Assembly (NCBI GenBank): GCA_043764015.1
Contig: JAYUKY010000036.1
Location: 1-61,296 of the forward strand
Direction of reading: 5' to 3'
Origin: JANYGM01 sp043764015
Lineage (GTDB): Bacteria > Bacteroidota > Bacteroidia > Cytophagales > Thermonemataceae
DNA length: 61,296 nucleotides
Shown one piece after another: positions 15,669-25,281 of this stretch. The position numbers and the translations under genes are program-made. Every line of letters starts with the position of its first letter. The stretch's first letter is position 1. Below the pieces are notes generated by a model that worked only from the letters and a program-made list of their open reading frames with translations, was not told the DNA's origin and did not search any database.

Positions 15669-15722
15669 TAGCTTATAAAGATGATAGTAAAAAAACAATT
15701 TTATCAATTTTAATAACAACAA

Positions 15723-16994
15723 ATGAATATTATCAAATTTCCGCAAAAAAACACTTGGAAAACCCTCTTAGAACGCCCTACTATTGATTTTTTGGAGATA
15801 GAAAGCCGTATTAAAGTAATCCTTACGGATATTCAAACGCAAGGAGATGAAGCCGCCTACCGTTTCAATGCGCAATATGATAAGAATTTTGATAAGAATT
15901 TTCTTGTTTCTGCCCAAGAAATAGTCTTAGCTTCTACTTTGCTTTCCAAAGAACTCAAAGATGCTATTATAATGGCGAAAAATAACATACAAAAGTTCCA
16001 CGAAATCCAAAAAAACGAAATCCAAAAAGTAGAAACAATGTCTGGCGTGGTTTGTTGGCGCAAAAGTGTGGCTATTCAGAAAGTTGGTTTATATATTCCT
16101 GGTGGCACTGCCCCACTTTTTTCTACCGTTTTGATGCTGGGAATCCCTGCACAAATTGCTGGTTGTGAGCAAGTGATTATGTGTACGCCTGCTTTTGAAG
16201 GCAAAATTCACCCCGCTATCCTTTTTGCGGCAAGTCTTGTCGGAATTACTAAGATTTTTAAGATTGGCGGAGCGCAAGCAATAGGCGCAATGGCTTATGG
16301 AACTGCATCAGTACCAAAGGTTTATAAAATTTTTGGACCTGGTAACCAATATGTAACCGCAGCCAAACAACTTATTGCCAAAGAAGGTTTTGCTATTGAT
16401 ATGCCTGCAGGTCCATCAGAACTTGCGGTTTGGGCTGATGATACGGCTGTGCCTAGTTATGTGGCTGCTGATTTGCTTTCACAGGCAGAACACGGTGCAG
16501 ATAGTCAAGTAGTTTTAGTTTCTACCTCTGAAAAACTTTTGGAAAATGTCCAAACAGAGTTAAATAAGCAAGTTTTGGAGCTTCCACGCAAAGAAATTGC
16601 AGAAAAAGCACTTAAAAACAGTAAACTTATTTTGGTAGAAAACAATGAAATTGCGTTGGAACTTATCAACGAATATGCCCCAGAACACTTGATTATTGCA
16701 CTTGACAAAACGGAAGAATGGGCAGAGAAAATTGTCAATGCAGGTTCTATTTTTATGGGAAATTTCACGCCAGAAAGTGCAGGAGATTATGCGTCAGGCA
16801 CTAATCATACTTTGCCTACCAATGGTTTTGCACGTGCTTATAGTGGCGTTTCTGTGGATAGTTTTGTGAAAAAAATCACTTTCCAGCAAATTAGCAAAGA
16901 AGGACTTAAAAATATAGGCAAAACCATAGAAATAATGGCTGAAAATGAAGGCTTACAAGCACATAAAAACGCTGTTAGCATACGTTTGAAGTAA
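15723..16994 (+). CDS. hisD: histidinol dehydrogenase
   Basis: A 423-residue zinc enzyme that makes the last two oxidations of histidine synthesis, histidinol to histidine, with NAD. Family signatures are clear: GLYIPGGTAPLFSTVLMLG (about 119-137), GGAQAIGAMAYGT, the FGPGNQYV segment, AGPSELAVWAD, LLSQAEHGADSQ with the metal ligands, and EYAPEHLII with the catalytic Glu-His. The length is normal. No other his gene is in the window, so it is separate from the rest of its pathway here. Confidence 0.97.
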   Translation: MNIIKFPQKNTWKTLLERPTIDFLEIESRIKVILTDIQTQGDEAAYRFNAQYDKNFDKNFLVSAQEIVLASTLLSKELKDAIIMAKNNIQKFHEIQKNEIQKVETMSGVVCWRKSVAIQKVGLYIPGGTAPLFSTVLMLGIPAQIAGCEQVIMCTPAFEGKIHPAILFAASLVGITKIFKIGGAQAIGAMAYGTASVPKVYKIFGPGNQYVTAAKQLIAKEGFAIDMPAGPSELAVWADDTAVPSYVAADLLSQAEHGADSQVVLVSTSEKLLENVQTELNKQVLELPRKEIAEKALKNSKLILVENNEIALELINEYAPEHLIIALDKTEEWAEKIVNAGSIFMGNFTPESAGDYASGTNHTLPTNGFARAYSGVSVDSFVKKITFQQISKEGLKNIGKTIEIMAENEGLQAHKNAVSIRLK

Positions 16995-17028
16995 TTATAA
17001 ATTGTGAATTGTGAATGAATACAGAACA

Positions 17029-17076
17029 AAAAAGTAGCAAAAAATTTGATAAATCAAATTTTTGCTACTTTTTTAT
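17029..17076. terminator. bidirectional terminator after hisD
   Basis: A long stem (AAAAAGTAGCAAAAAATTTGA pairing with TCAAATTTTTGCTACTTTTT with one bulged base) around a 4-base loop lies between the convergent hisD and the gene at 17100. A T tract follows on the plus strand. Just upstream (about 17000-17020) is a copy of the AATTGTGAATTGTGAATGAAT word that recurs near 60990. Confidence 0.8.
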
Positions 17077-17099
17077 AACAGATTGAAGGTTTACAATTA

Positions 17100-17825
17100 T
17101 TACAAAGATTTTATTTGTTTGGGTTGCTCTTTTTCTTCCTCGTCTTCGTTTGTATCAACTATTTTCCCTGATGCAGTTATCAAATATTTATCTGTTTTCT
17201 CCAGCGTGAATTTCTTTTTATCTTTCTCTGTACCATCATTTTCATTTACAAATTCTTGTACTGAAAAAGTGAGGTCAGCCTTAATTTCGGTGTTGATATA
17301 TGTATTTGAGTTCTTGTAGGCAATAGCTCTGCTATCCAAAACTGTTCCTTTTTTGTCATAAGTCACAAGTAGTTTGAAATAATTTCCCCCGTTTGGTGCA
17401 GTTTTTTTGATTTTTTTCATTGCAAAACCTCTTGAACTTGAAACTCCGACAATAACCGCCACCATATTTTCATTTTGCGCCACTATTTGCAAGTATTCAT
17501 TTCTTACGGTAGTAGGCATACGAGAGTATTTAGCCGTTTGCATTTCTCTTGAAAAAAATTCAGAAAATTTTGCATCAATCTGATTTTTTTCATTGAAATT
17601 ATCCGTAACTTGTACTTTCAGAGGCAATTTAGCCGTTTTAAAGTTTTTTTGAAATTCTTTAAAAAGATTTTCATCTGATTTAGAAATAAAACTCACCGTA
17701 AAAACAGTAAGCAAAATAGCCAAAAAAGGAAGCAAAATGAGCGTTTTGATATTGGTTTTTGTTTGATTTTTCATCTGGTTTTTCATTTGGGCAAGATTAA
17801 AAAATGATTTCTTCAAATATAACAA
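17100..17825 (-). CDS. membrane-anchored protein of unknown function
   Basis: A 241-residue protein with a single hydrophobic segment near residues 29-48 (TLILLPFLAILLTVFTVSF), so probably anchored in the inner membrane with a periplasmic domain. The domain has a mixed alpha/beta pattern and many Lys residues; I do not recognise a family. In-frame ATGs at residues 15 and 19 are alternative starts that would still keep the hydrophobic segment. It lies at the downstream end of the polysaccharide locus but may not belong to it. Confidence 0.55.
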   Translation of the reverse strand: MLYLKKSFFNLAQMKNQMKNQTKTNIKTLILLPFLAILLTVFTVSFISKSDENLFKEFQKNFKTAKLPLKVQVTDNFNEKNQIDAKFSEFFSREMQTAKYSRMPTTVRNEYLQIVAQNENMVAVIVGVSSSRGFAMKKIKKTAPNGGNYFKLLVTYDKKGTVLDSRAIAYKNSNTYINTEIKADLTFSVQEFVNENDGTEKDKKKFTLEKTDKYLITASGKIVDTNEDEEEKEQPKQIKSL

Positions 17826-17856
17826 AAACCTTGCAAAAATATTTTTTTTAAGAATT

Positions 17857-18810
17857 TTATTTGGAAATTTTATTTGGAAATTTTATTTTAAGATTATTTC
17901 TAAGAAATTTGAAATAAAATTTTGCAATCAGCCTAAAATTTTGTCCTTTCAAAGTAAAAAACTTCACCATTCTGAAGAAATACAACAAATAAGTATAAAA
18001 TTTGCCTTTTTCTTTCAACAAAAAAGCGGTTTCATTTGGCAAAATTTTCTTAAATTTCACTAAAACATCAGCAGAAGAAAATTCTTGCGTACTACTTGCA
18101 GAAAGATGATGAATAATCTTTGTTTGAGGTGTATAAAGAATTTCATAACCTAATTTCCTAATTTTATAGCACCATTGTACATCTTCAAAATACATAAAAA
18201 AGTCGTCTGGGAGCTTTTTATGAGGTAGTTTATTGATAATTTCACGTTTTGTAAGGAAAAAAGTCCCCCAAACCCAATCTACTATTTTCTCTGATTTATG
18301 GTCAAAAAATGCCCCCAATAAAAGATTTTCTTTTTGTGTTTTAGATACAAATTTTTGCATTCTAAAAAGTTCTACAAGTTCTATGGAAATAGTTGGAAAT
18401 TTGCCTGTACAATGTTGAATAGCATTATTTGGATAAACCAAACCACAAGAAATAACACCTAAATTATTATTGTTTTGCGTATTATTTTGTGTATTATTTT
18501 GAAATTTATCTAAGCAAATTTTAATAGAGTTTTCCGTAAGTTCAGTATCACTATTGAGCAAAAGTATATATTCACCTTTTGCCACCTCCAAACCTAGATT
18601 ATTGCCTCCTGCAAAACCCAAGTTTTGAGAGCTTTTAATAAGTGTTATTTCGGGATATTTTTCTAAAAAAGCATCTGGATTACATTCTTTTGAAGCATTA
18701 TCAACTAAAATAATTTCATATTCTATACCTTTCGTATGTGTGTATATGCTTGCAATACACGTACACGAAAGTTCAAAAGTGTTGTAATTAATGATGATAA
18801 TAGAAATCAT
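17857..18810 (-). CDS. GT2 glycosyltransferase, rhamnosyltransferase-like
   Basis: A 317-residue inverting family 2 glycosyltransferase. The GT-A nucleotide-binding start ISIIIINYNTFELSCTCIAS is at residue 2, VDNASKE near 37, the glycine-rich NLGFAGGNNLGLEVAKGEYI near 60-80, and the metal-binding LLNSDTEL in place of DxD. The pattern NLGFAGGNN is typical of WbbL-type rhamnosyltransferases. A basic C-terminal part could sit on the membrane. Last of the string of minus-strand transferase genes. Confidence 0.88.
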   Translation of the reverse strand: MISIIIINYNTFELSCTCIASIYTHTKGIEYEIILVDNASKECNPDAFLEKYPEITLIKSSQNLGFAGGNNLGLEVAKGEYILLLNSDTELTENSIKICLDKFQNNTQNNTQNNNNLGVISCGLVYPNNAIQHCTGKFPTISIELVELFRMQKFVSKTQKENLLLGAFFDHKSEKIVDWVWGTFFLTKREIINKLPHKKLPDDFFMYFEDVQWCYKIRKLGYEILYTPQTKIIHHLSASSTQEFSSADVLVKFKKILPNETAFLLKEKGKFYTYLLYFFRMVKFFTLKGQNFRLIAKFYFKFLRNNLKIKFPNKISK

Positions 18811-18826
18811 TTATTTTTAGAAATTT

Positions 18827-19726
18827 TTAGAAAATCTTAGACCATAATGCTTTTAAACGTGCAAAATTACGGTTATTATTCAGAAATAACTGAGATTTTG
18901 AAGATGGGAATTTTGGAACTGGAAAGTTTTGGAGAAACTCCTCAATAGTCTTACCTTCTTTATAGCTCAAAGCGGGCCAAACTTCACCTTGCAAAGGGTG
19001 AAAATTTTTGATAAAACCACAATTATAAGCATCTAAGGCTTGCCACAACCTAAAAAAACTTTCTTTATCTATAAAATCATTGTCGTGTCCCCAACTACTT
19101 ATCTTTTTGAGTAATTCCTCTTCACCTCTAGCCCAAGTTTCGTGCAAGACAAAAAAAGGACTTATATGATTGAAATATCCGTTGCGGCGAGCAGCAGAAT
19201 AAAAGGGTTTATTAGTCGCAAATGGACAAGTTTCTATTGGTTTACCTTGATAATCAACATAAATATAGCCACTTTCTGTTTTTTTTATGAGTGGGATTAA
19301 GCCACAAGAAATATTTATTCCTTTTTGAGCGAAGTTTGGATTAGCATTAAATTTTTTAAGATATTCTATGAAACCCTTGAAATCCAAAAAGTATTCATCT
19401 GAATCTATTTGAATATGCCAGCCACCTTCACCCATTTGTTTTGCCATTAGGTTTCGTTGTCTGTTGTCGTTTTCTATTGACGACAAATTGGGCATGGAAA
19501 AATCATCTTCATAAACTTGGATTTTTTTGTCTTTATCTATATCTAACAAAAAAGATTGAAAAGCAGTTTCATCAAAATAATAAGGCGTTCCTGCCCAACT
19601 TTTGCGTTGTTTATCAATAGAAAACACAATTATATCAGCAAGTTCGTAGATTATGGGAACTGATTTTTTCAGCAATTCCCAGTCATAGGCTACACAAAAA
19701 CCAACTTTTATGATGTTTTTTTTCAT
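18827..19726 (-). CDS. GT2-like glycosyltransferase
   Basis: A 299-residue protein with a GT-A-type core. A DxD-like metal motif lies in IQIDSDEYFLDF near residue 107, preceded by RQRNLMAKQMGEGGWH. The N-terminal half is unlike classical GT2 enzymes but resembles the group in which a short first strand is followed by a kinase-like IVFSIDKQRKSW segment. Donor and acceptor unknown. The start overlaps the stop of the next gene upstream by one base (TAATG), so translation is coupled. Confidence 0.7.
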   Translation of the reverse strand: MKKNIIKVGFCVAYDWELLKKSVPIIYELADIIVFSIDKQRKSWAGTPYYFDETAFQSFLLDIDKDKKIQVYEDDFSMPNLSSIENDNRQRNLMAKQMGEGGWHIQIDSDEYFLDFKGFIEYLKKFNANPNFAQKGINISCGLIPLIKKTESGYIYVDYQGKPIETCPFATNKPFYSAARRNGYFNHISPFFVLHETWARGEEELLKKISSWGHDNDFIDKESFFRLWQALDAYNCGFIKNFHPLQGEVWPALSYKEGKTIEEFLQNFPVPKFPSSKSQLFLNNNRNFARLKALWSKIF

Positions 19727-20676
19727 TATTTTGATAATATTCTTTTGAAATAAAATTGAATAGTTTTGATAGGAGTAAATAATAAATTGTATCCCAAAAA
19801 ATGAAATACCTTCAAATATCTTTTTTCTAGCTTGTTTTTATAAGTCAAATAGGTATAATATTCAAATTTTATCTGTTGTTGAAATTCTTTTTTTGTTTTT
19901 ATATCTATTTTCTGTTGTTGGTAATAATAATCTATAATAACAGACTTCACTTCATACATTTTTTGCGCTTGCAATCCTTGATTTTTATCACTAGCACTTA
20001 TAGATTGCGTATGTACTCTATAAAAATAATAGGGATTATCTATGCAATAAATTTCATAATGACAACCTACCCTAAAATAAAACTCGGTATCTGTTGAAGC
20101 CTGTGTTTCCGCACTCAATAAATAATGATAAACACCTATTTCGTCAAAAATTTTTCTTCTCATCACAGACAAACCTTGTCTCAAAATACTATAACTAAGC
20201 ATTTTATCAGTACCTTGTTGTACCAAAAGCACACAAGAAAATGCTTTATCTTTGGCAAAATCAGGCAAAATAATTTCAGAATTAGGAATTTGCGCTCCAT
20301 TTTCATCAATATTGATATATTTTGTAAATACCAATGCAACTTGGGGCATATTATCCAAAATTCCAACAGATTTCTCTAAAATTTCGTTATGCCACAAATC
20401 ATCTGCATCTAACTTGACAAAATATTCTGAATGACAATGTTTTATGCCTTCGTTCCAGTTGCCCATCATACCTAAATTTTGCGCATTTTTTTTTACTTTT
20501 ATTCGTTTATCTTTCTGCTCAAATACTTGCGCAATTTGAAAGCTATTATCTGTTGAACAGTCATCTAAAATAAGTAATTCCCAATCTTGGAAAGTCTGTT
20601 GCAAAACACTTTCTATGGTTTGAGTAATGAATTTTTCAGTATTATAAAGCGGAATAAAAATAAAGATTTTAGGCAT
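19726..20676 (-). CDS. GT2 glycosyltransferase
   Basis: A 316-residue family 2 glycosyltransferase. The N-terminus IFIFIPLYNTEKFITQTIES and the segment LLILDDCSTDNSF (about 34-46) bind the nucleotide sugar; KLDADDLW near 92-99 carries the DxD metal motif. The C-terminal 100 residues are rich in Tyr and Lys and may contact the membrane or lipid-linked acceptor. The sugar is unknown. Coupled by TAATG to the gene downstream. The 185-bp gap upstream holds a palindromic repeat. Confidence 0.88.
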   Translation of the reverse strand: MPKIFIFIPLYNTEKFITQTIESVLQQTFQDWELLILDDCSTDNSFQIAQVFEQKDKRIKVKKNAQNLGMMGNWNEGIKHCHSEYFVKLDADDLWHNEILEKSVGILDNMPQVALVFTKYINIDENGAQIPNSEIILPDFAKDKAFSCVLLVQQGTDKMLSYSILRQGLSVMRRKIFDEIGVYHYLLSAETQASTDTEFYFRVGCHYEIYCIDNPYYFYRVHTQSISASDKNQGLQAQKMYEVKSVIIDYYYQQQKIDIKTKKEFQQQIKFEYYTYLTYKNKLEKRYLKVFHFLGYNLLFTPIKTIQFYFKRILSK

Positions 20677-20685
20677 TTTTTATAG

Positions 20686-20860
20686 TAGAGTTTTTATAGC
20701 TTAATAATGAACAAGTTGTGTATTAAATTATCTTTTAACCACCCCCAACCCTCCTTGAAAAGGAGGGGAGTTTTGTCCCCCTTCTTTTCAAGGAGGGACT
20801 AGGGGTGGTTTTGATATTTATTTTGCACTAAATACTTGATAATCAAATAATAAAACTCTA
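20686..20860. repeat. nested palindromic repeat, MITE-like
   Basis: The core (20737-20810) is a strong inverted repeat: AACCACCCCCAACCCTCC and AAGGAGGGGA pair with TCCCCCTTCTTTTCAAGG and AGGGGTGGTT. The outer parts are imperfectly complementary out to TAGAGTTTTTAT at 20686 and TAAAACTCTA ending at 20860, so the whole intergenic gap may be one palindromic element of about 175 bp. It is much richer in G and C than its surroundings. I saw no clear target duplication. Confidence 0.6.
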
Positions 20861-20861
20861 G

Positions 20862-21596
20862 TTATGATTTTTCAGCTTCTACCACAATACTTTCTAATTT
20901 ATTAAATTCTTCAGTAATTTCTAGTGCGTGTTTTTCAAGATTTTGAAAAGTTGGCTCATTGCTTTGATAAACGCTTTCACGCTTAAAATTGATAAAACCC
21001 GCTTTTTCTAATAAATAACGCAAAGATTTCTCGTCGTGGACAAATTGATGCCCCCAATCACGGACAAAGTTATTGATAACCATTGTGTCCCACAAAGGGC
21101 GTTCATATTTTGTAAAATATTTATTACTGAATTTCAAATAATCTTCTTGGACTTGGCTTTTTTCCTTTTGGTACAAATCAATCAAAAAAGCTAAATCAGG
21201 GGTTACAATACGAATTTTCCCGCCTTTTTTCATCACACGGTAACATTCTTGGATCATTTTGTCGCCTCCTTCTAGGCTTACGTGTTCTATCATATGTTCC
21301 GAAAATACAAAATCAAAAGTATCATTTGGCAATGGAAACGTGGTAGTTGCATCCATCAAAATTGTATCCATTGATTTAGGTTCTATGTCAGCATTGAGCC
21401 AGCCTTGCATTGGGTGGTCTTGGCAACCAATTTGTAATTTTCTAACCTGATTTTTTTGTAGATAATCTTCAATAAGTTTTGGGGTTCTTTTTTTGTAAAA
21501 ATTTTCGTTGAGGTTTTCAGGCGTGATGCCTACCATTCTACGAAAAAACCAAACAGTATTGAAGATAAATTTATTTTTTTTGAGGGATTTTAACAT
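20862..21596 (-). CDS. class I SAM-dependent methyltransferase
   Basis: A 244-residue methyltransferase of the Methyltransf_11 type, found in many polysaccharide loci. SAM-binding motif I is degenerate, VRKLQIGCQDHPMQGWLNAD (about 51-70); motif IV is FDFVFSEHMIEHV (about 96-108), then MKKGGKIRIVTPDL. It probably methylates a sugar or a glycan end. The start overlaps the stop of the GT10 gene by one base. Confidence 0.82.
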   Translation of the reverse strand: MLKSLKKNKFIFNTVWFFRRMVGITPENLNENFYKKRTPKLIEDYLQKNQVRKLQIGCQDHPMQGWLNADIEPKSMDTILMDATTTFPLPNDTFDFVFSEHMIEHVSLEGGDKMIQECYRVMKKGGKIRIVTPDLAFLIDLYQKEKSQVQEDYLKFSNKYFTKYERPLWDTMVINNFVRDWGHQFVHDEKSLRYLLEKAGFINFKRESVYQSNEPTFQNLEKHALEITEEFNKLESIVVEAEKS

Positions 21597-22576
21597 TATT
21601 TTTTAAAGATAGTGCTTTTAATTTTGTTTAATATTCTCTTTTGAAGGGATATTTGAGAATATTTTTCTTGTATATAGATTTTTGAAGATTTATTCTTAAT
21701 CCTAAATTCTTTTTTATGTTGTTTCAATATATTCACTATAGTTGGAATGAATTGATATTTATTCAAGATTAAGTTCTTTGCCTCAATAATAGATTCATAA
21801 TTCTCTTTATACCAATTTTCTTTAATAGCCCTCTCAATTTTTTCAACTGTAACTTCAAAATTATCAATATCTACAAAAATCATAGATTTTTCAGGAAAAT
21901 AATCTAATATATTTGGACATCCCCAATAAATAGGCATTGTCTCAGCTAAAAAACAATCTGCTAATTTTTCTGTCCAATAATTTGGGAATGATGAGTTCTC
22001 TATGGCAATAGAGTATTGATACTCCGCCAATCCATTCCACTTATCTTGTACGTATTTATTTTCTCTACTATACCAATCTAATTGTTGTTTAAAATGTCCT
22101 TTCAATTGATTCATAAAGGCAAAACGTTTCTTGTGTCCTTCCAGTCTAACCATATCAGAAACCACAGCGGATAAGATTTTAGGTTTTGAAGATATATTTT
22201 TGTCTTTTAACTGATCATAACTTTTGCCTACCTGCCAGGGACAAAGATATTGTGTACGAATAATTTGTGGGTGCTGAATGTCGTCCCTTGAAGTGATAAT
22301 TACATCAAATTGAGCTAAAAATTTATTGTTATAATTTTGAATGGACGCTTTCTCCTCACTGGTAATAAAAAACGTCCCAAATTTACTATTTACCTTCTCC
22401 TCTTTTTGATTGATATCACCATTAATTATCCAATAATCACATTCATTACAATCATTATTTATTTCAAATTGATAATCTTCCCAAACTCCCAATTGATTAG
22501 GGGTTTGCCCTAAATAATTACTGGGTAAGTCGTCTCTTTGCCAATTTAGTGGGTGAGTTAGTTTAATGATTTTCAT
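21596..22576 (-). CDS. GT10 fucosyltransferase-like enzyme
   Basis: A 326-residue enzyme whose C-terminal half matches family 10 alpha-1,3/4-fucosyltransferases: YSIAIENSSFPNYWTEKLAD, then CFLAETMPIYWGCPNI (about 186-222), the conserved GDP-fucose-binding region. The N-terminal acceptor domain is diverged. A GDP-L-fucose synthase gene is present at 10750, which supports fucose as donor. The ATG lies four bases inside the end of the FkbM gene upstream. Confidence 0.82.
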   Translation of the reverse strand: MKIIKLTHPLNWQRDDLPSNYLGQTPNQLGVWEDYQFEINNDCNECDYWIINGDINQKEEKVNSKFGTFFITSEEKASIQNYNNKFLAQFDVIITSRDDIQHPQIIRTQYLCPWQVGKSYDQLKDKNISSKPKILSAVVSDMVRLEGHKKRFAFMNQLKGHFKQQLDWYSRENKYVQDKWNGLAEYQYSIAIENSSFPNYWTEKLADCFLAETMPIYWGCPNILDYFPEKSMIFVDIDNFEVTVEKIERAIKENWYKENYESIIEAKNLILNKYQFIPTIVNILKQHKKEFRIKNKSSKIYIQEKYSQISLQKRILNKIKSTIFKK

Positions 22577-23250
22577 TTTCTTACAAACAATACATTCCCC
22601 ATATCTTCATACGGTAAATCTTCCCAAGCGACACTAAATCCTTGTGTTTCTAACCAAGCCCTAAACTCAGGGTATAATGGCGTATTTTCATACATTTGTT
22701 TCAAACTTACTTCACTAAATATAGCCTTTGTAGTGTTTAGTATATTAGGCGAAGATTTAAGAACAGACATTTCTGCCCCTTGCAAATCTAACCACATGAG
22801 GTCTATTTTTGAAATATTATTTTTTTTTGCCCATTCATCTATTGTAAATACTTCTATTTCTATTTCTTTCTTGAACAAAACCTCTGGATGTATTTCCAAA
22901 TGTTCTTTGGGCTTCATAATAGAACTAGAGCCTGTAGATTTACCCTCGCTCACGTATAACGTGGTGTTACCTGTTTTGGAGGCAAGCCCTGCTTTATAAA
23001 TATGTATTTGTTTGAAGTTTTGTACTTTTTTCTTCGTTTCCTCAAATAAGCTTTCTATTGGCTCAAAAGCATGAATTTGTGCTTTTTCCCAGACAGTAGC
23101 CATTTGTAAAGTATCTCTTCCATCACAAGCTCCTGCTTCCAAAATAATTGGATTTTGAGAGATATACTTTGCAATTTGGTATTTATTTTCATCAATAAAA
23201 ACATCTTTTTTTCTAGATATTTTATGATATATTCTTTTTAAAATATTCAT
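22573..23250 (-). CDS. FkbM family methyltransferase
   Basis: A 225-residue SAM-dependent O-methyltransferase of the FkbM family. Motif I is PIILEAGACDGRDTLQMA (about 34-51); the family hallmark DLMWLDLQGAEMSVLKSS lies near 150-167. FkbM members methylate hydroxyls on polyketides and on sugars of surface glycans. It is flanked by glycosyltransferases, overlaps the GT10 gene by four bases and is coupled to the GT2 gene upstream by TAATG. Confidence 0.88.
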   Translation of the reverse strand: MNILKRIYHKISRKKDVFIDENKYQIAKYISQNPIILEAGACDGRDTLQMATVWEKAQIHAFEPIESLFEETKKKVQNFKQIHIYKAGLASKTGNTTLYVSEGKSTGSSSIMKPKEHLEIHPEVLFKKEIEIEVFTIDEWAKKNNISKIDLMWLDLQGAEMSVLKSSPNILNTTKAIFSEVSLKQMYENTPLYPEFRAWLETQGFSVAWEDLPYEDMGNVLFVRK

Positions 23251-24095
23251 TATCTTATAGTATATTTTTGAGTTCCTAGATTATACTGAATTTCTTTAGG
23301 GTATTTTAAAAGCTTTCTCTCCAAGAAACGTGTTAGTTTGGGGATTTTTAGTTTATTAACATTTTTAATTATACCCCATATTATTTTTTCTGTAGATGTA
23401 AGAGAATAATTATTCCTCGTTTCATCCCTTTCTAAATCCCACAATTTACTGTTATCTCTTGATAATTGTTCACCCTCTTGTCTAATTCTAAAAGCACTTA
23501 TTACAGTATTAAGAGGATATAATTCAGCAAAAGCAAAAAAACGAAAAAATAACTCATAATCTCCTGCTACTTTTAATTCAATATTCATTTTAGCACCAGC
23601 TTTTTCCCATAAAGACCTTCTCCATACCACCGCATTCTGATGCAAACAAGCATCGTAATATGTATAATATTTTAGTCTAGTATAAAAATCAGGCACTCCA
23701 TAAACCCAATTTAATCCGCCTAATTCGTCTGTAAAAGCCTTATATGCTTGAAACCACTGAACTTGAGGTAAAGTAATAAAAACATCAGCTATGGAAAAAA
23801 AACAGTTCCTTACAAAAATATCATCTGAATTAATCCAAGCCATAATCTCACCTGTACTCTTATCAAATCCTTTTTGGATAGCCTCATACATTCCCTTATC
23901 TGGCTCACTCACCCAATACGCCAAGTGTTTTTCATATTTTTTTATAATTTCCACAGAATTATCTGTGCTGCCACCATCAATGATGATATACTCTAAATTT
24001 GGATAGTTTTGCCCAATAACGGATAAAATTGTTTCCTCAATATATTGCTCTTGGTTGTAGCTGGGTGTAATAATACTTATTTTGGGGTAATTCAT
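23250..24095 (-). CDS. GT2 glycosyltransferase, WcaA-like
   Basis: A 281-residue family 2 glycosyltransferase. It begins PKISIITPSYNQEQYIEETI, followed by IIIDGGSTDNSVEI (about 36-49), VSEPDKGMYEAIQKG (about 59-73), and the metal-binding WINSDDIF near 87-94. This GMYEA-containing subgroup is common in capsule and O-antigen loci. The sugar is unknown. It begins one base after the stop of the GT4 gene. Confidence 0.9.
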   Translation of the reverse strand: MNYPKISIITPSYNQEQYIEETILSVIGQNYPNLEYIIIDGGSTDNSVEIIKKYEKHLAYWVSEPDKGMYEAIQKGFDKSTGEIMAWINSDDIFVRNCFFSIADVFITLPQVQWFQAYKAFTDELGGLNWVYGVPDFYTRLKYYTYYDACLHQNAVVWRRSLWEKAGAKMNIELKVAGDYELFFRFFAFAELYPLNTVISAFRIRQEGEQLSRDNSKLWDLERDETRNNYSLTSTEKIIWGIIKNVNKLKIPKLTRFLERKLLKYPKEIQYNLGTQKYTIR

Positions 24096-24096
24096 C

Positions 24097-25281
24097 TTAT
24101 AAATGGTTAATGATTTTTATAAACTCTTGCCCAAATTTTTTGATATTGTTTTGATAATCACAAAACTGAATTTTTGGTTGATTATTCTTTATCTCTTGAA
24201 TTCTTTCTGCTAGTTTTTTTGCGTTATGCGGGTCAAAAAAATTTACATTTATGTTTGTTTGTTCTTTATGCACTTTCAAATCAGAACAAATTAAATGCGC
24301 ATTCATTGCTTTTGCATCTTCTACCACAGTACTCCAACCTTCAAAAAGGGAAGGCTGAATAACTGCAATGGCATTATTCATTAGTTGTAGTTGCTCTCTA
24401 CGGTCAATAAAACCTAAAAAATGAATACTATCTGTCAAATCATTATCACAAACATATTGTTGAAGGCTAGCAAAATAATCAGGGTTGCGGTAATCCTCTT
24501 CTTTTCCTGAAAAAGCAACACAATAATTTTGCTTATTTTGGTTAGTTTTTTGCTCTTCTTTTAATATTTTTATTGCTTCTAGAATCACTATGTGATTTTT
24601 ATGCTTCCAAAATTGGTTGGGTGCAAAAAAATATTTTTCTGGTAATTGATATTTTTCTTTAAGTTTATTGATGTCTAATTCTTGGTATTTTGGGTGCGTT
24701 ACGGCAAACTGCAGAACAAAAGTTTTATTTTTATGATTTGGATATAATCTTTTAAAGTCATTCTCCGCATCAAAACTACTAAAAATAATTGATTTTCCCT
24801 CTTCTGATAATGCTAATTGATAGCTTTTTCTATCTAAAACCTCTTGTGAAGAGAAAAAATGGGGTAAATAATCTTCTTGAAAATCTGGTATCCAACTTAC
24901 TTTGTATTTTTCTTCTATTTTTGCAAAACAATATTTGGAAGGGTTTGGAAAAAAAATATCCATTTTTTTTGGGCGTTCATCAAATATTTCTTTCTTGAAA
25001 AGGCGCATAGCTACTCTATTGACAATACTTTTCAACTTTGGATAATCATAATGACCATCTATAATCTTGTGATAAGAAATATAAGGATAATTTATTATTT
25101 CAATAATTTTTCTATCATTAGCATTTGTATATATGTGTATATGCGGTTTCTCTGAAAGTGTATTAAGTGCATGTATAAGATTCGTGATGTAATAAGTTCC
25201 TGCAATCCAATTCTCATTATGGTCAAATATTAGTGCTACTTGTTTTCTTGTATTTGTTGCTATATCTGTTCTTTCAACCAT
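24097..25281 (-). CDS. GT4 glycosyltransferase (GT-B fold)
   Basis: A 394-residue retaining glycosyltransferase of family 4. The C-terminal nucleotide-binding domain is clear: KYFFAPNQFWKHKNHIVILEA near 217-237, then IHFLGFIDRREQLQLMNNAIA and the EX7E-type segment VIQPSLFEGWSTVVEDAKAM near 308-327. The N-terminal acceptor domain is diverged. Its start lies 22 bp inside the end of the epimerase gene upstream, a sign of a tightly packed operon. Confidence 0.88.
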   Translation of the reverse strand: MVERTDIATNTRKQVALIFDHNENWIAGTYYITNLIHALNTLSEKPHIHIYTNANDRKIIEIINYPYISYHKIIDGHYDYPKLKSIVNRVAMRLFKKEIFDERPKKMDIFFPNPSKYCFAKIEEKYKVSWIPDFQEDYLPHFFSSQEVLDRKSYQLALSEEGKSIIFSSFDAENDFKRLYPNHKNKTFVLQFAVTHPKYQELDINKLKEKYQLPEKYFFAPNQFWKHKNHIVILEAIKILKEEQKTNQNKQNYCVAFSGKEEDYRNPDYFASLQQYVCDNDLTDSIHFLGFIDRREQLQLMNNAIAVIQPSLFEGWSTVVEDAKAMNAHLICSDLKVHKEQTNINVNFFDPHNAKKLAERIQEIKNNQPKIQFCDYQNNIKKFGQEFIKIINHL

